Positions 1 through 13,489 of a stretch of 64,000 nt of DNA are shown here, piece after piece; position 1 is the first letter of the stretch, and each line of letters opens with the position of its first letter. This stretch comes from Polytrichum commune (Eukaryota > Streptophyta > Polytrichopsida > Polytrichales > Polytrichaceae), in contig OX485803.1 of the NCBI GenBank assembly GCA_950295325.1, positions 38,081,554-38,145,553 on the forward strand, in the 5' to 3' direction. The position numbers were made by a program, and so were the translations under genes. Under the pieces are notes generated by a model. It was not told the DNA's origin. It searched no databases and saw nothing but the letters and a program-made list of their open reading frames with translations.

Positions 1-99
1 AGTATCTACGTACAGCTCAGAATGAGGGATGGTGCCGGCAGGTTGGTACAAATTTCCTGCCTTTTACTCACTAGCAGCACCAAGTCATGTGTTACATTT

Positions 100-190
100 T
101 AGATGATCATACGGACTCGACTGGAATCGAACCCGGAACGTCTTAACTCAAACATCCTCCCACAACCAACCGAGGAATCATGACTTGGCG
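100..190 (-). mobile_element. tRNA-like (SINE-type) segment
   Basis: On the minus strand GGGTTCGATTCC (plus 123-134) is a near-perfect pol III B box. CCTCGGTTGGTTGTGGG (plus 159-176) is an A-box-like D-arm region at proper spacing. The acceptor stem does not pair, so it is not a normal tRNA gene; a tRNA-derived SINE head is more likely. Its body would run off the window start. Confidence 0.4.
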
Positions 191-1480
191 TTCACTCTCA
201 TTACAAAAACATGAATTATACCTAAAAAGCATGCACCTCCGTGGACCATTATCGGCCCTTGTTATTTGTTTCTTGATTGTTGTTTCTCGGTTACTGTTTC
301 TCTGTTACTATAGTGTCCATCCTCGAAAAAGGAGAGTAGTTTTGTCCCAGCTTCCCCATGTCATGTGGGCATCGGGTTGTTGGCATTACGAACGGACACT
401 TTATTCACGCCGGCCCCTAAAAGGGACCGGAGTTTCTATCTATCTATCTGAAAAACGGTGAAAATAAGTTACGGGAAGCTAGCAAGGGTTGCAACAACCT
501 CCCCCTCACCTACCTCCATTTTTGTATTTTATTCATGGATTTTGGTGCTATGATGGTGGAGAGTATTGCGAACAATGGATAAAAGTCTTCGCCACCCACA
601 TTTGCCACATTGTATTCCATAACACTATGCAAACCATGTTGTGCTAGTGAACAATTGAGTGTTGTTGTACGTAGAGTGTTGTAAATATGAGTGATATAGA
701 TAACATATAGGGCATGAAATAACAATACTATCACACACATGTCATTTCAAAAATGTTGTTTGAATTCATCATGAAAGAATGTTCATTATCTTATATGATA
801 TTGTCAGATGCCTTACAATTTTCACTAAAGACTTTTCAGTATACACGGTGATTATTCATTAGACATCTTACCTCTTCAATTGAGTATTTTCTCTAAATAT
901 GATGCCGAGGTTTGTTCTCTACTACTTTGATGCACAATTAGTTCATTGTATGTTCATCAAGGTGGATTGAAAGGTACAATAGAGGCGAACCATGGCTTAA
1001 GAAGATGTAGCTATGCGAGGCTCCTATGATGCACAGAGAAAACAAACCCAAGGCTCGATAACTAGCCATGTAAACACGTGATGCAATGCTCAAAGGTTTG
1101 GAGCAACATGCCGAGCACATTACTTACATGGATATGATTTGACATGCTTGCAACACAACAATATGGGTATTGGTAACATGAAGATATACAAAATTGCATT
1201 AATAGTAAGTATGACACAATTGATTGTTCATCTCTCACATCCGTTTTAATATGGATCTTTCTTTTAAATAAAAATATTTCATTTTTACAAAGCAGTTGTT
1301 CAAGTGTAGAAAGGTCCAATGCCCCATAAGGGAGGAAACTATGGTTGTTTGTACATCGCGTTATCATGGTGGAAGCTTGGGCGGGAGGAGTCATGTCGCT
1401 TCCCTTGCTAGCCCCCTTAATAATCTTGCCAATTTTCCTTTCTAGCAAAGGTTACGAGCGCTAACCCTTCGCATACCGCC
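191..1480. other. Intergenic DNA, no gene recognised
   Basis: Only short open frames without recognisable similarity. No array or terminal repeat was seen. Confidence 0.4.
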
Positions 1481-1489
1481 ATGCTAATG

Positions 1490-2395
1490 GTTAGCTCCTC
1501 TTACCCCGGACCATATAATTCAAAGGAGGGGAACCAACCCTCCTACTTTGCTTTCGGGACTCACCCCTTAATCGGTAACCCATTTCTTCGATGTGGACTT
1601 CCATCCATGGAAGTCCCATCTTATGTTGATCATCGCATTGCCAGAGCAACACTACAACAACCCGAACCATATTAGGCAACTATGGCCTCACAATGGGCCA
1701 AAGCCCATGGAGGCCGTGCCGTTCGGCCTCGGGTGGGTGAGGCCACACCACCTCACCCATATAAGCCTCTAGGACTCTATGCGGGGCCCCTACCCCACCG
1801 TCAACCAACCTCTTGTCTCTCTACCAAGAGTTGGGGCCAAGTGGACATTCTCCTTTAGCTGCTGGGCCTAGAACCCCCCAGCAGCTTCAGACCATCATAA
1901 CTTCCTTGTATGATGTCTGATCATAACAAACAACCACTCTATCTTCATCTACGCTTCACGTAGATGCCGATGGACTCCTCACTTGCCCCATTCGGGCAAG
2001 TCTTGAGGAAGTTATGCCTGTTTGAACCTTGGCAGTCCCGGGAATCACTCTCAGGCACTGCTGTACCAGGGCGCTGTCCCGGGACAGCGCCCCACTCAAA
2101 TGGCCATAACTCCTAGCTCACACCTCCGATTGAGGTGTTCTTGAGCATTCTAGAATCACCACGCCATGAGCAATGCGTAGCTCATGGCCTTACCCTTGTG
2201 CCTCCTAGTCTCCGTGGGTGGGAGGCGTTCCCAACGCCCGGGCCCTCACCCACACTAGGATCACTTGGGCCCTCTCACCAATGGCGCCACAAGTCCCGGG
2301 TGTCACTCCGGGGTCCCCCTTGTGCCCATGGTGTTTCGGGCACTCCTCATGGAGAGGTGCGCGACAAGTCACCTAGCCTTTGCTAGCGCCCGCCA
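1490..2395. mobile_element. LTR-like G+C-rich stretch
   Basis: Composition is much richer in G+C than the neighbours. It includes a TATA-like CATATAAGCC at about 1758 followed by CT-rich sequence, and the self-complementary stretch at 2069-2092, features common in plant LTRs. No second LTR or paired ends were found, so this is a guess at class. Confidence 0.3.
2069..2092. other. Perfect 24-bp palindrome
   Basis: GGGCGCTGTCCC is directly followed by its exact reverse complement, with no loop. It is G+C-rich and lies in the LTR-like stretch. Confidence 0.95.
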
Positions 2396-2399
2396 TGTC

Positions 2400-3113
2400 T
2401 AATAAAGAACATCATAGGTGGATTCTCAATGTCATGGCTAAGTTGGACGTAGATGACTACCATAAACATAGCTTGGGTTGCTTCAGTGATAACATTGACA
2501 AGTCTTGTGACCAAATGCTGGGGTTAGAGTGTTCTCTTGTTGCACATTTGAGAGTGCACTAGAGCTGCCAATACGATTTACATTCCCGACATAGAATGTT
2601 CATTGTGTGCCATGCAATTGCAAGTTGTTTAGGTCATATTTGGATGTGTGTGCGCATGTCATTAGGTTACACACAAAGTTGATGTTGCACAATGTTTGGT
2701 TGCTACAATGAGGTAATTACATGGTGGCATGGAACCACCTTATTAATAAATGCGGAATCCAATGTGACAAAAATATTGCAAATGTAAGCACAACATAGGT
2801 GGAATTGAGTAGGGAGTCTTTGCCATTGGTGGTGGAGGTAGTCATGGAGAATTATAGGAACCATATCACACAATATAATATGACTATAGAGGTTGTATGC
2901 ACTCTTATGCCCAACCCTAGTTGCCAACATCTGTTCACAAAAATGGTGGAAATAGTTGTGGTCGTGACAATTGTGGATGAGGACATGGTGGTTGTGGCCA
3001 TGGATATCCTAAGTGTGGCCATATGTGTGGATCGAGGATTCCCAACTAACTCCAATGTGGATGTTGAATTCTCTAGAGATCGCACAAATGATGAGCATCC
3101 TTACTATAAATAA
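2400..3113 (+). mobile_element. Possible Copia gag remnant
   Basis: Near 2940-3030 one plus-strand frame reads NGGNSCGRDNCG, a stop, then GHGGCGHGYPKCGHMCG. This looks like a mutated RGRGGRGRG linker plus zinc knuckle at the end of a Copia gag. Upstream frames are broken and not convincing. Confidence 0.3.
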
Positions 3114-3550
3114 TGAGAAAAACCTACAATTATCAAGAAAATTTTAAGCATGTATGGTGGTCCTATGAGTTTCATGTGAATTTCATGTAATAAGACATTA
3201 GCTCATCATTTTGCTCTGATCATTGCACACATGGCAAGTCTACACATAGCATTACACCTTAAACTATTCAACCAAGCAACTGTAAGTTACGATACTTACA
3301 TAAGATCCTGGTCCCTCACTCCCTGGTGGAAGAAGGGAGGGGACCAACAAAACATGCACTACTTATCATCCAATGAAAGAATGCCACCTAAAGACAACAT
3401 GTTAAGTTCAGAAGGAAGCCATTAATGGACATGATTTCCGAATATACATAAAAATATTGTTTACAAACAATATGAATAAACACATGCATTAATTGTGTAG
3501 AAAATGCATAAGTAATATAGATAATAATCACATGCATGAACATATATATA

Positions 3551-3568
3551 TATATAAATAATATAAAG
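3551..3568 (+). promoter_or_regulatory. Candidate TATA region of the PLAA-like gene
   Basis: A TATATAAATA run at 3551-3560 is followed by TATAAAG at 3562-3568, about 440 bp before the start codon. The stretch after it is CT-rich, like many plant 5' leaders. This is a positional inference. The transcription start cannot be seen, and the AT-rich run could be chance. Confidence 0.35.
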
Positions 3569-3652
3569 AGGTTTTGGGTTTGGAGTGTGGGATTGAGGGG
3601 TCGGTGGAGGTACTCATACGAAGAGAGAGTTGTGGGAGCCTGGCATTTGGAG

Positions 3653-3829
3653 ATGGAGAGAGAAATTGAATTTAGCGTTCGATATTTGAGTTATGCAAGT
3701 GTGGCGAGAAGCTTCGAGACCTTGATTTCTATCTGTCTCTCTCTCGGGTTGGGTGTGTGCGCGGTCCCCGTCCCGTGGAAGAAGTCTCGCATCGAGCACT
3801 TCTTACTTACTTCTGAGAACGAACAGTAG
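3653..3829 (+). other. Possible upstream ORF in the leader of the PLAA-like gene
   Basis: An ATG at 3653 opens a 58-codon frame (MEREIEFSVRYLSY...) that stops at 3829, well before the main ATG at 4006. If transcription starts near the TATA-like run at 3551-3568, this would be a true uORF that could dampen translation of the main frame. No similarity is recognised. Confidence 0.25.
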
Positions 3830-4005
3830 CTTCTCTCTCCAGTTTTGTGCGCATCGAAAACTGCACTCCTCGATCCATCCCCTTGTCCTTCTGTTCCTAT
3901 CACCTCAATTTCTTCCACATCTGCTGTGCTGTGTTCTGTTCTATTGTGACACCGGAATTGGTATTCCTCTCAATTCACAGAAATCTCTGCATCATCTGGG
4001 GAGCC

Positions 4006-7000
4006 ATGGGAGAGGAATCGCCGCAGTACGCCCTGTGCTGCCAACTCTTTGGTCACGAAGAAGATGTAAGTAATTAATTCACCTCCGCCTTCACTCCTTC
4101 CTTCTCCTCAGCTTCTCCGAAGCTCCGATTGCCATTTGTTGCTGGACATTGTCTCCTGTATTTTTTCTTGTTTATGGTTTTTGAATATCAGACGATCAAG
4201 TTCTGCTGCTGCAACCTGTATCTCATTGGGTGTGGGGTTCACATTTAGTCTCGGGGTTGGAAGAATCACAAATTGGGTGGCTCCACTCCTGCTGAACTTC
4301 CTACCACGCGCATAGGGTTAGGGTTACAAGGGTACGTTCGATGATGATGGCATAGTCTGTTCAATCAGATTAATTTTTAGTCTTTTGGTATGAGGTTATC
4401 ATCTTGATGAATGTTGAAGAAGGTCATTTCAAAATGAATTTTGCGTTCGAGGGCCAGGTCATTCCATGATGACCTCCAATTATATAAATTCTTGATTTCC
4501 TTTCATTTACAAATATGTTCACTAGTAATCGAGGTGGCAAACGCGTTTACGTTTAGAGCTTGATTGGAACCGGTGCAATTATGGATGCATTGGATGTCAT
4601 TCGAGTATGTGTACATGCGATTTCTGGTCATTCTGAATTTAGGTCATTGCAGAGCTTGTTGTAAGAATTTGCTGACCTAGTTTTGTCGATTAAGTCTGGG
4701 CTGTAGTGTAAGAAGCTTTTTCTTTGGATTTTAGAAGTTCACCTCAATTCTTCCTTCGTCTATGTGGAGTGGCCAAAGCATTGTGCACTATAGGCAACGT
4801 TGCAGCTTGTTTTGATAACTACGATGAGCTTTTTGTTCGTATGTGGGGTTGCTGTCAAAGAGTTACCAAGTTGGACGTCAATTTAGGAGATTTTCCAGTT
4901 TTTGTGAGTCCTCTTTGAAGTTGTCATCTACTCATATTGGCAAAAGCCTTAAGTCATTGAGGAGGTAAGTAGATGATCACTCCTTCCTCGTGATGGTGAC
5001 CTTGGTTAGTGAGGAAGAGTTCATCACAGTTGGGCAAACTTTCTCACCCTTAAGCTTACATCAGTGTACCTGAAGCTTACAAATTTCCATGTGTTGATTG
5101 TGCATCAGGTACGGGGTCTTGGTATTTCCGAGGATGGGAAAATTGCAACAGGCTCGCGTGACAAGTCCGTGCGGGTTTGGAACCTTGTCCAGGGTGATAA
5201 CCGAGAGTTCACTTTAGACAGAACATTAGTTGGGCATACGAGCTTCGTGGGAACTGTAGCATGGATCCCACCATCGGCACAATTCCCACAGGGTGGATTG
5301 GTGTCAGGGGGAATGGACATGCGTGTGGTAGTTTGGGATTTAGAGAAAGCTTCTATTGTACAAGATTTGAAGGGCCACTCATTGCAAGTGAGCTGTGTTG
5401 CGGTGGAGGCTAATGGCGATATTTTGTCTGCCTCAGTAGACAAGTAAAGCATCCTGTTACTGAACTCATTTTCCATGTTCTATTTGGGTGCAAAACCTCG
5501 TGCACACATTTTCTGAGCATATATCAGGAGTCCCAGTCATAATCCAAAATTTTCTTGTGTGGTGGTGTCATGTTGGCCTAGTGGATGAATTTGGAAGTTT
5601 CTCCATGTGGCAGTAGCTAACATCAATTTACCTGCAGTACTGTGCGGAGGTGGCGGAATGGTGCAACTCTGGAGGTTTTGCAAGGCCATGAGGGTCCTGT
5701 GCAAGCTGTGCTTGCACTCCCTTCTGGGGAGGTTCTTACAGGTTCAAGCGACACAACAATGAAGCTTTGGCGTGGTTCGGATTGCATTGGCACATTTCGT
5801 GGACATTCAGGTCTATCTTTTTAGTATCTTTGCAGATTTCTCACCAGCATTTCTCAGAAAAAAATGATGGAAAAATGCTCAAGAACTTTTAGAGTAGAAA
5901 GTTTGTTGGAAGTCTTTATTTAAAATCATGTGTCTAATTAAACGTGGTAGTTGAGTTTTTAGGGCAGGTGTATGCTTTCTCTTACGGCAGAAAATTGGAC
6001 ACTATTAACTTTTCTTCTGAGACAAAAATGAGATTCTATTTCATCAGCATTCGATAACCGTTGAATTAAATTGGTGTTTGTAACGTGGCCCAAGGCTGTT
6101 GCCCACTTTGGCCTGTTACATAGTAGTGGAATTTTGAGACTCCCATACTTATGAGTTGAGGTTCATTTCCCTGAACTCTAATGGTGCAGTGCAGATACTG
6201 TTCGTGGTCTGGCTATAATGCCCAACGTTGGAGTACTTTCTGCTTCTCATGACGGGTAAGTCCTGTGAATCCTTTCTGTACAAGTTATTTTCAAATGTGA
6301 TTTGTGAACTAGTCAATGTATGGTGACCGAATCTGATTTGCTTGTAACTTGGTTAATGTATAGTTTGTCATGTGCAATTGAGCACATCTTTCAACAACAT
6401 GGTACTGTAAACTCAAATATCATAATTCTTCAAGATTTACACTCTTAAGATCCCCCTAGGACCCAATGGACTTGGACCTTTTGACCTTTTCACAGGAGAA
6501 AGTATTTATACTTGACCTACTCGTTTACCAATTTGATTTAGGAGCTCTACATGTAAGTGGAAATAATGAAACTCACGTGAAGTAATCAACAGCTGTCATG
6601 CATAGCCTTTGTCTATAACTTTCACTGGTTCAGGATGATTTCAGGATTCTAATCAAGACCAATCCAAGTTCTATGAAACAAAAAATGGGCATTGAAGTAG
6701 AGTTTTGCAGGGTGCTTAACACGATTACATTGAGATTACACAGAACAACTTAAATGATGTCTTGTCATTGTTTATTTGGAGGAATCCTCCAGCCTGCATC
6801 TTGAAGATCAAGTACTCTCTGTAAATTGGATGTTGAAGAATGCTTGAATGGCTGAAAATTAAGTAATAATTGAATCTTGTGTGTGGCCCCCTTTCAGGTC
6901 AGTGAAATTATGGGCAGCAACAGGAGAGCAATTACTGGAATTTGTTGGCCATACTGCAATTGTCTACTCTGTAGCTGCACACTCTTCAGGGGACATTGCA

Positions 7001-10000
7001 TCTGGCAGTGAAGATGGCTTTGCCAAGATCTGGCGAGGTGTTAGCACTATCCAGAAGTTTAAACACTTTGGATGATTTTTTTGGTAGCTTTAGGGTGTCG
7101 GTAGGTCATTGACTGTTGCTACAAGACCATGAATGCTACTCTGTCCTTTTAAATTTACACTAAGCTATTTGGGTTCTTAAGTACTGTGCTTAGGACTCCT
7201 GTGTAGTGTTTGATGGAACTATTCTAGTTGAAAAGTAACAATTTTGTTGGCTTTGATTGCAGGAGGTGTTTGTATTCAGAGCATAGAGCACCCAGGTTGT
7301 GTTTGGGATGTCAACTTTTTACCTAATGGAGATTTAGTAACAGCTTGCTCAGATGGTGTGGCCCGTGTGTGGACACGTGAAAAGCAGCGATATGCTCCAG
7401 TTGAAGAAATGGAAGGGCTCCAGTCTCTCATATCAACTCGTAAATCTGCAACGTTTGTTTCTATTCCATATCTCTTTTGTCACTCTTTTGAGCAAAACAG
7501 ATTGATATTTGAGTTTTCATTTTTGTCTTCTCTACTAATGTCCAGAGTTTTCGTTGTCTATATGCCAATTCTTGTCCTTGACAATCTTTAGACTTGTGGT
7601 TGCAGAAAGACAGTTGGTGGTGTGAAGGTTGATGATTTACCAGGTGTTGAAGCGCTTCAACAACCTGGTATGTCTTACCCCAACTCTTTGCATAATAAAT
7701 TCTTACAGCTCTCATGAAGAACCTTAGAAAAAGAGTCCTCATTGACCGGCTGCATATTTCCAGGCATCTCACAATTCACTGGGATAGCGCCTTCCACAAT
7801 GGTGGATTGCGGAATGCATCGAAATGAAACATAATCTTACAAAGTCTAGATGCGTATGGAGATATACTTGAAATTGAGCATACTTGCAAATGCATCTGGA
7901 TCTGGTTCAATATTGATAGACATCAGATCTTGGATTTGTGAAATGAGTACTTGTCTGGTATGAACTGGCATGGAAAACATGCCCAGTTTGGCAGAAATGA
8001 AACCATGCATACAAGAATATGAAATTCTTCCAATTTGAATCTTCAGAGCACACAAGAGAAATCCTTGTTTGGTTGTGAGTGGATACATGTTATTGCTACC
8101 TATATTGAAAGGTCATGCATAGTTCAGGTGATTCTTACTGAACTTGAGCAAGTGTAATTGTGAGCAGGGACAAAAGATGGCCAAACTCGGATAGTGAGAG
8201 AAGGTGATAGTGGTGTTGCCTACTCCTGGAATCGCAACGAGTATAGGTGGGATAAGGTACATCGTGACACCCAGTTTGAGGTTGTTTACTTTGATTGTTC
8301 AGTTTGATCATGATAAACTAGCTGGATTTCATTGAGAGGCCTTTTGTTTACGATCTCAAGTTAAGTCTGCAAGGGCTTTGGACAAAGTTTTAGAACCTAC
8401 TGGCACTCGTTGTTGAATTTAGTAGAACAAAATTTCAATATTCAATATGCTCTATGTGGATGCAAACAAGACATTTGTAGGTTGTCATCATCAATGATTT
8501 TTTCTGGCAGATTGGAGAAGTTGTGGATGGACCGGGAGACAATATTGAGAAGAAGACTCTGCATGGTGTTACCTACGATTTTGGTAACTTTCAATTGCCT
8601 TTGCCATCAAGTCACATGTGGTTGTAGTTATGCTTTTCTTTGTTCATTGAGCCAACTAAGACTTGCCATGGTGTGTGGTTGCTGTAGTGTTTGACGTGGA
8701 CATTGGAGATGGCTTGCCTACTCGCAAATTACCATACAATCGTGGAGGTAAGTGTGGAAATTGTAGAATTGGCTACTAAAGATGTCAGGGTTTTAGTTGA
8801 TGTTTACTGGAGCACCCTCGTGCCATTGAGGACAGATTTTCTGTGATATGCATGTGAAGCACAAATGAAATCAAAACAACACCTAGAACCCATCTTATCA
8901 AAACAAAATTAAGTTCACAGTCCACTTTATTTTCCAGTGATAAAACAGTACAAAGTACCTTCCTTCAGTTTGAGATTTCTTCAAAGTCATGAGGTAAATT
9001 GTTTCTCTTTGATGTCCAGTGGTGTCCATCACTATTGTGACCATTTATTCTAGTGCTACTCACTAAAAAATTACTTCAATAGTTTACTGGAGCAATCTCC
9101 TTGCATATTCTGGTTGAATTGACGTCTGCTCTGTGCATATTGTTCACTCTACAGAAAATGCATATGATGTGGCGGATCGGTGGCTGGAAGATGAGGGATT
9201 GCCACCAGGGTACAGACAGCAAGTAGTTGAGTTCATTATCCAAAATACAGGAGGTGCTCCTCCACCAATGAGCTTCAACTCAAATTATGTTGATCCTTAC
9301 ACTGGTGGTAAGTAACCAATCGTCATATTATTATTGTAGTGAAGCAAGACTTCAGTTAGAGCTGTGTTGCTATATGATTTGTATTTTTGGGTTGATAACA
9401 TTCTGATTGGTAAGGCCAATCAAGCAGATTCCATCTGCATGACATAAGGTGCCTGGTAGAGGTCATGGAGGCCACACTAGTTCTTTTGGCTCTTTGAGTG
9501 CACTTGGAACATGGAGAAAACAGGAACTGCGGTGCACCCTCTCCAAGGAAATGAATTTCTTCATACTTTCTTGCTCTTGTATATTCTCCCTAACCTTCAC
9601 CAGTCGCTGGAACTCCATGAATATATGCATGAGGGAAGCAACTCTTAGGACTATGTTTTGTATATTGCTATACTAGGGTCCTGTGGCTTATCCCCAATAT
9701 CATCAGATGCTGTTGTTATGCAGTAGCATAGGGAGCTCTTTCTGCTGTAGCCATTCCATATCTTTCTAGATTCTGCAGCTGATGGCATCTGGATGTTGTA
9801 TCATGCAGCCAGTGCATATGTTCCTGGTCAACAAGCTCAACAATCTCAAACTTATTGTAAGTACCATATGTGACCCAGGTACATTAGATCTGTGCTAGAT
9901 AGTTTGCTCTGGACATAGTACACTATACTAGTCTTATGCAACTGATTCATGTTCACAATGCTGATGTTACATGGATTGTGACTCCATAACGTTTTTGATT

Positions 10001-13000
10001 GGCAGCATCTGCATATGGACCAACTTCAACTTCAAGAGCCAGTTCTACACCTACCTACAAGCATGTCCCAATGGTCTGCACATGAACATTGACTTTTGAT
10101 TCTATGTAGCTTCAGGGTGAATTATCAATGTCTATTCTCCTCATACTCCTAGAATATCAATGATAAGCCTGTTGCTTGATCTTGAGAAAAGTAGATCAAA
10201 TATGGGCTTACATGCCTAAAATTGTACACTTTAGTCTAATATGTACTGTTTATAGAAAGCTTCACCTTTGTAAGGACTTTGACACTGTCAAATGAGGGGT
10301 GACCAGTCAGTGTGATCTTCTTAAAATTGTTAACTTTACATGTGTGGGACTTGTCATATTCCTCAAAGAGATTCAGATACAATGGTAGAGTAATGATTAT
10401 TAGATCTTTGTGATTTGCAGAAGGGGATGTTGTTTCTCGATGCAGTCTCATATGACGGCATCACCAAAAAGCTGGTTGAATTTAATACTGCCATGTTGGC
10501 GGATGAGGTATATTGATATAATTTGTGTGCCTGGAAGTCTCGCTCTGCAATTAGATCCTGCACTGGGGGGCACATGGAAGGAAGGAATTGTGTTAGCCTC
10601 AGCTTCAATTTGACCTTTTTTCAAACTGGTGCAAGTTTGAGGCCACATATCTGGTGTTGTGGATACATTTTGTGTACAATAAAGTATCAAGATTGTGAAT
10701 TTAGATTCGAGATAGGGAACTGACATTTGGATATATGTGCAGGCACAGAAGGGTTTAGCATTAAGTCAGGCTGATACAGCCCGGATACAGGCTATTCTTG
10801 CAACCTTGAAAGACACCTCTGGCTATCACACATCCTCCTTTGCTGATGTTGATTTCAAGCTAATCACGAACCTGGTACTACAATGGCCTGTACAGTATAT
10901 ATTTCCAGGTATCCACTTGCAAATTCCTTCGAATTGTTAATCAACTTTAAATAGATGGTACTGACTGGAGCAGGTTTTCTATATGCGTGGCCTGTCTAAC
11001 TTCAAGCCATTTTTTTTCACCGTTTTGACTGTCATGGAGAACATGGATCAAATACCCAGGGACTAATTGTTTGTGTTTGAAATTGTAACCAGTCATGGAT
11101 ATAATGAAGTCGATGCTTCTGCATCCACAATGTGCTGCATATTTTGCCAAGGAGGCCACTGTGGGAAATGGTAAGATCTCTTAGTTTGTTTCCTGTGAAT
11201 TCTATTGGAAATTTGAATTGGTGTAGATTGGTGCATTGTGATGCTCTCAAGTTAGGGGGTGTGGATTTTGGGTTGGAAGCTCTGAATACGTAGTATCCAA
11301 TGTTGTATCCAAGCAACAACTAGATTCAATTTTGACTGAAGAAGGGTGGAGCAGATGTTATAATGAAAGCTTTAAGAAGGGCAAGCAGTGAGCCTGTGTT
11401 GGTGCCAAACTTGGTTACGAGTGCTCGTACAGCTGTCAATTCTTTCAAGCATGCCGCTCTTAGAAATTGGACAATTGAGAATCGCAGTGAGGTTTGTCAA
11501 TTTACTTTTGTTGACTGTTCATTATCTTGTAGCTAGATAATATTGAGTAAATGACATGATTTCCATAGGTATCTTTGTTCTTTCCTTTCAGTAACCTTAC
11601 AATAAAGACATGCAATCTCTTCCCTTCCAAAAAAGCTTCTAGTTTAATTGACAACTCCATGTTCATGTACAGGTACTGGACCTCCTCTCTGATTGTTGTG
11701 CGTCCATGAACAAGACTGTCCGACTTGCCTTTATTACCTTGGTTCTCAAGTGAGTTTCCTTTGTAATTTTTCAAAAATTTTATTTTTTTGAATATGAAAT
11801 TGTCCTGTTTACCTATTGTTTCTAGTTGTACTCAACACATTATTTAGCATTATCTATCTCATGCTAATTGTGCTGTTTTGTGCAGCTACACTGTGTTGTT
11901 GCTAGAAACAAAAGATGAGGGAGGTCAAATGCAGGTCCTGTCTGCAGCAATTGAGGTAGCCAAGTCTTTTCCCTTTGTCCTCTGGTTACTGAATTGTTCC
12001 AATTGGACTTGACAGTCTTCCATTTTGATTGAATCTAGTGATGGTTGGTACTTCTCGTGCTCAGTATCTTGGCTTTTCTGTCTGACTTACGTCTTTCAGC
12101 ATCTTACATGTAAACCGTCTTATTTGCTTGATGAAATAAAAAACAAACACTCCTGAGCTTGGTATCAGGATATCACAGGATTTATCTTGCTGCCTCTTTC
12201 CAAAATCATCATGAATCACTTAACATCTAGGATCAATTTTTCCACATGTGAATTTCTAGAACAAGTGCAACCTGTATTTGTTAAGATGATATGCTTAATG
12301 AACTGGTATCTACTGTTATGATGGAGCTGGTTCAGATGGCAGGCTCTCAGGAGCAAGATGTTGAAGTGCAGTTTCGTGCTCTTGTGGCTCTCGGAACCCT
12401 GGTATTCTTTCTTGAACCTTAACCATTTTTGCAAACCTTTCTTCTGCACATCATAGCTAAAACCCTCATGAAGCCAAATATCTAACATTAACCTAATTTA
12501 TCAAATTTTGGCATCATTGCCATCATAAAATGCTTGGCTTCATTGGTTTAATTTTTTTAATATTTTGGATTTAGTCATGATGAACCTAATATTAGATTTT
12601 TTGAACCATAAAATGGGTATTTGACACACCATGGAAAACTGGGTTGTGATTGGACAATACCTTGTGGATTGAGGAATGGTCAAAATTTTGGTGACTTTAG
12701 AGTATGCTAAGTTGGAAGATGTGTGTTTTGGATTAGAATTGGCCACTGCGATAATTCAGACAGTTATAGACGATGAATGGGACAATTGGGGTAGGGGCTA
12801 TAGTTCACAAGATTGACAAAAAAGGTGATTGTGTAGATGAACTGTATGAAAAACTTATCTCAAGAGCCCATAATCATTTGGCGCCTGAGTTGGTGTTCCA
12901 GGATTGAGGAAGAGGATGACTTCCCTAGAGGAAAATTCTTGCCCTCCTCCACCCTCAATCTAAGCAGTAGATCTCCATGATCTGAGGGCCTAGAGGAGAT

Positions 13001-13489
13001 GGCGCCCAAATGCTTATGTCCAGTAACCCCCCTCAGGCTTCCCGGCCTTCAGGGTTACCTACACCAATATGTGCAATTAGGTTGCCCCACGCTAATTTAT
13101 TGACATTTCACACTATTTTGAATATTTATTACAACAGTAACAAAATATATGAACTGTTTTTTTACCGTGGTTATAGGGATGAATAAACAAAATATAAGTT
13201 GTTGTAATCTGATTTTGACCCAAGGTAATTTGAATAGGTAAAGAGGCAACCTGTTCACGAAGGCAATCTAATTGCACATATCAATGTAATTTATAATGGG
13301 CCTCTTGGGCATTTAACTCATCCACGAGTGTCTTTTAACTCGTGTATGTTTCTGTGACAGATTCATAGTGGTGGTCTAAAGAGCATAGCGTTGGATCTGG
13401 ATGCCCGGAGCTTGGCAGCTAGTGCATGCAAGTCGACTGTGGCAAAGATTGTTGAGGTTGGTAAAGACATTGATACTCTACTCAAGTAG
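4006..13489 (+). CDS. PLAA: PLAA/DOA1/Ufd3-family WD40-PFU-PUL ubiquitin-binding protein, 21 exons
   Basis: The spliced reading frame is 774 codons plus stop sites as follows: exons 4006-4065, 5109-5443, 5638-5810, 6195-6255, 6898-7037, 7263-7452, 7606-7667, 8168-8256, 8511-8583, 8688-8747, 9155-9307, 9809-9856, 10006-10073, 10421-10507, 10743-10908, 11093-11160, 11342-11491, 11673-11749, 11886-11955, 12336-12401 and 13361-13489 (stop included). Residues 1 to about 310 hold seven WD40 blades ending in VRVWN, VVVWD, VRRWR, MKLWR, VKLWA, AKIWR and ARVWT. Residues about 346-455 form the PFU domain (starts IVREGDSGVAYSWN). Residues about 498-774 form the PUL domain (contains YIFPVMDIMKSML). Family members bind ubiquitin and Cdc48/p97 and act in ubiquitin recycling and membrane-protein turnover. 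The length is close to the family norm of about 760-800 aa. The start is the first ATG of the frame, at MGEESPQYALCCQLFGHEED, followed by a GTAAGT donor. Weak points are the donors of exons 6 (GTTTGT) and 16 (GTGGGA), chosen to keep frame. Exon joins were made by eye. Confidence 0.93.

Noticed and set aside
123-176. A functional tRNA gene on the minus strand
   Set aside because: Box A and B resemble a tRNA, but no paired acceptor stem or normal anticodon stem can be drawn.
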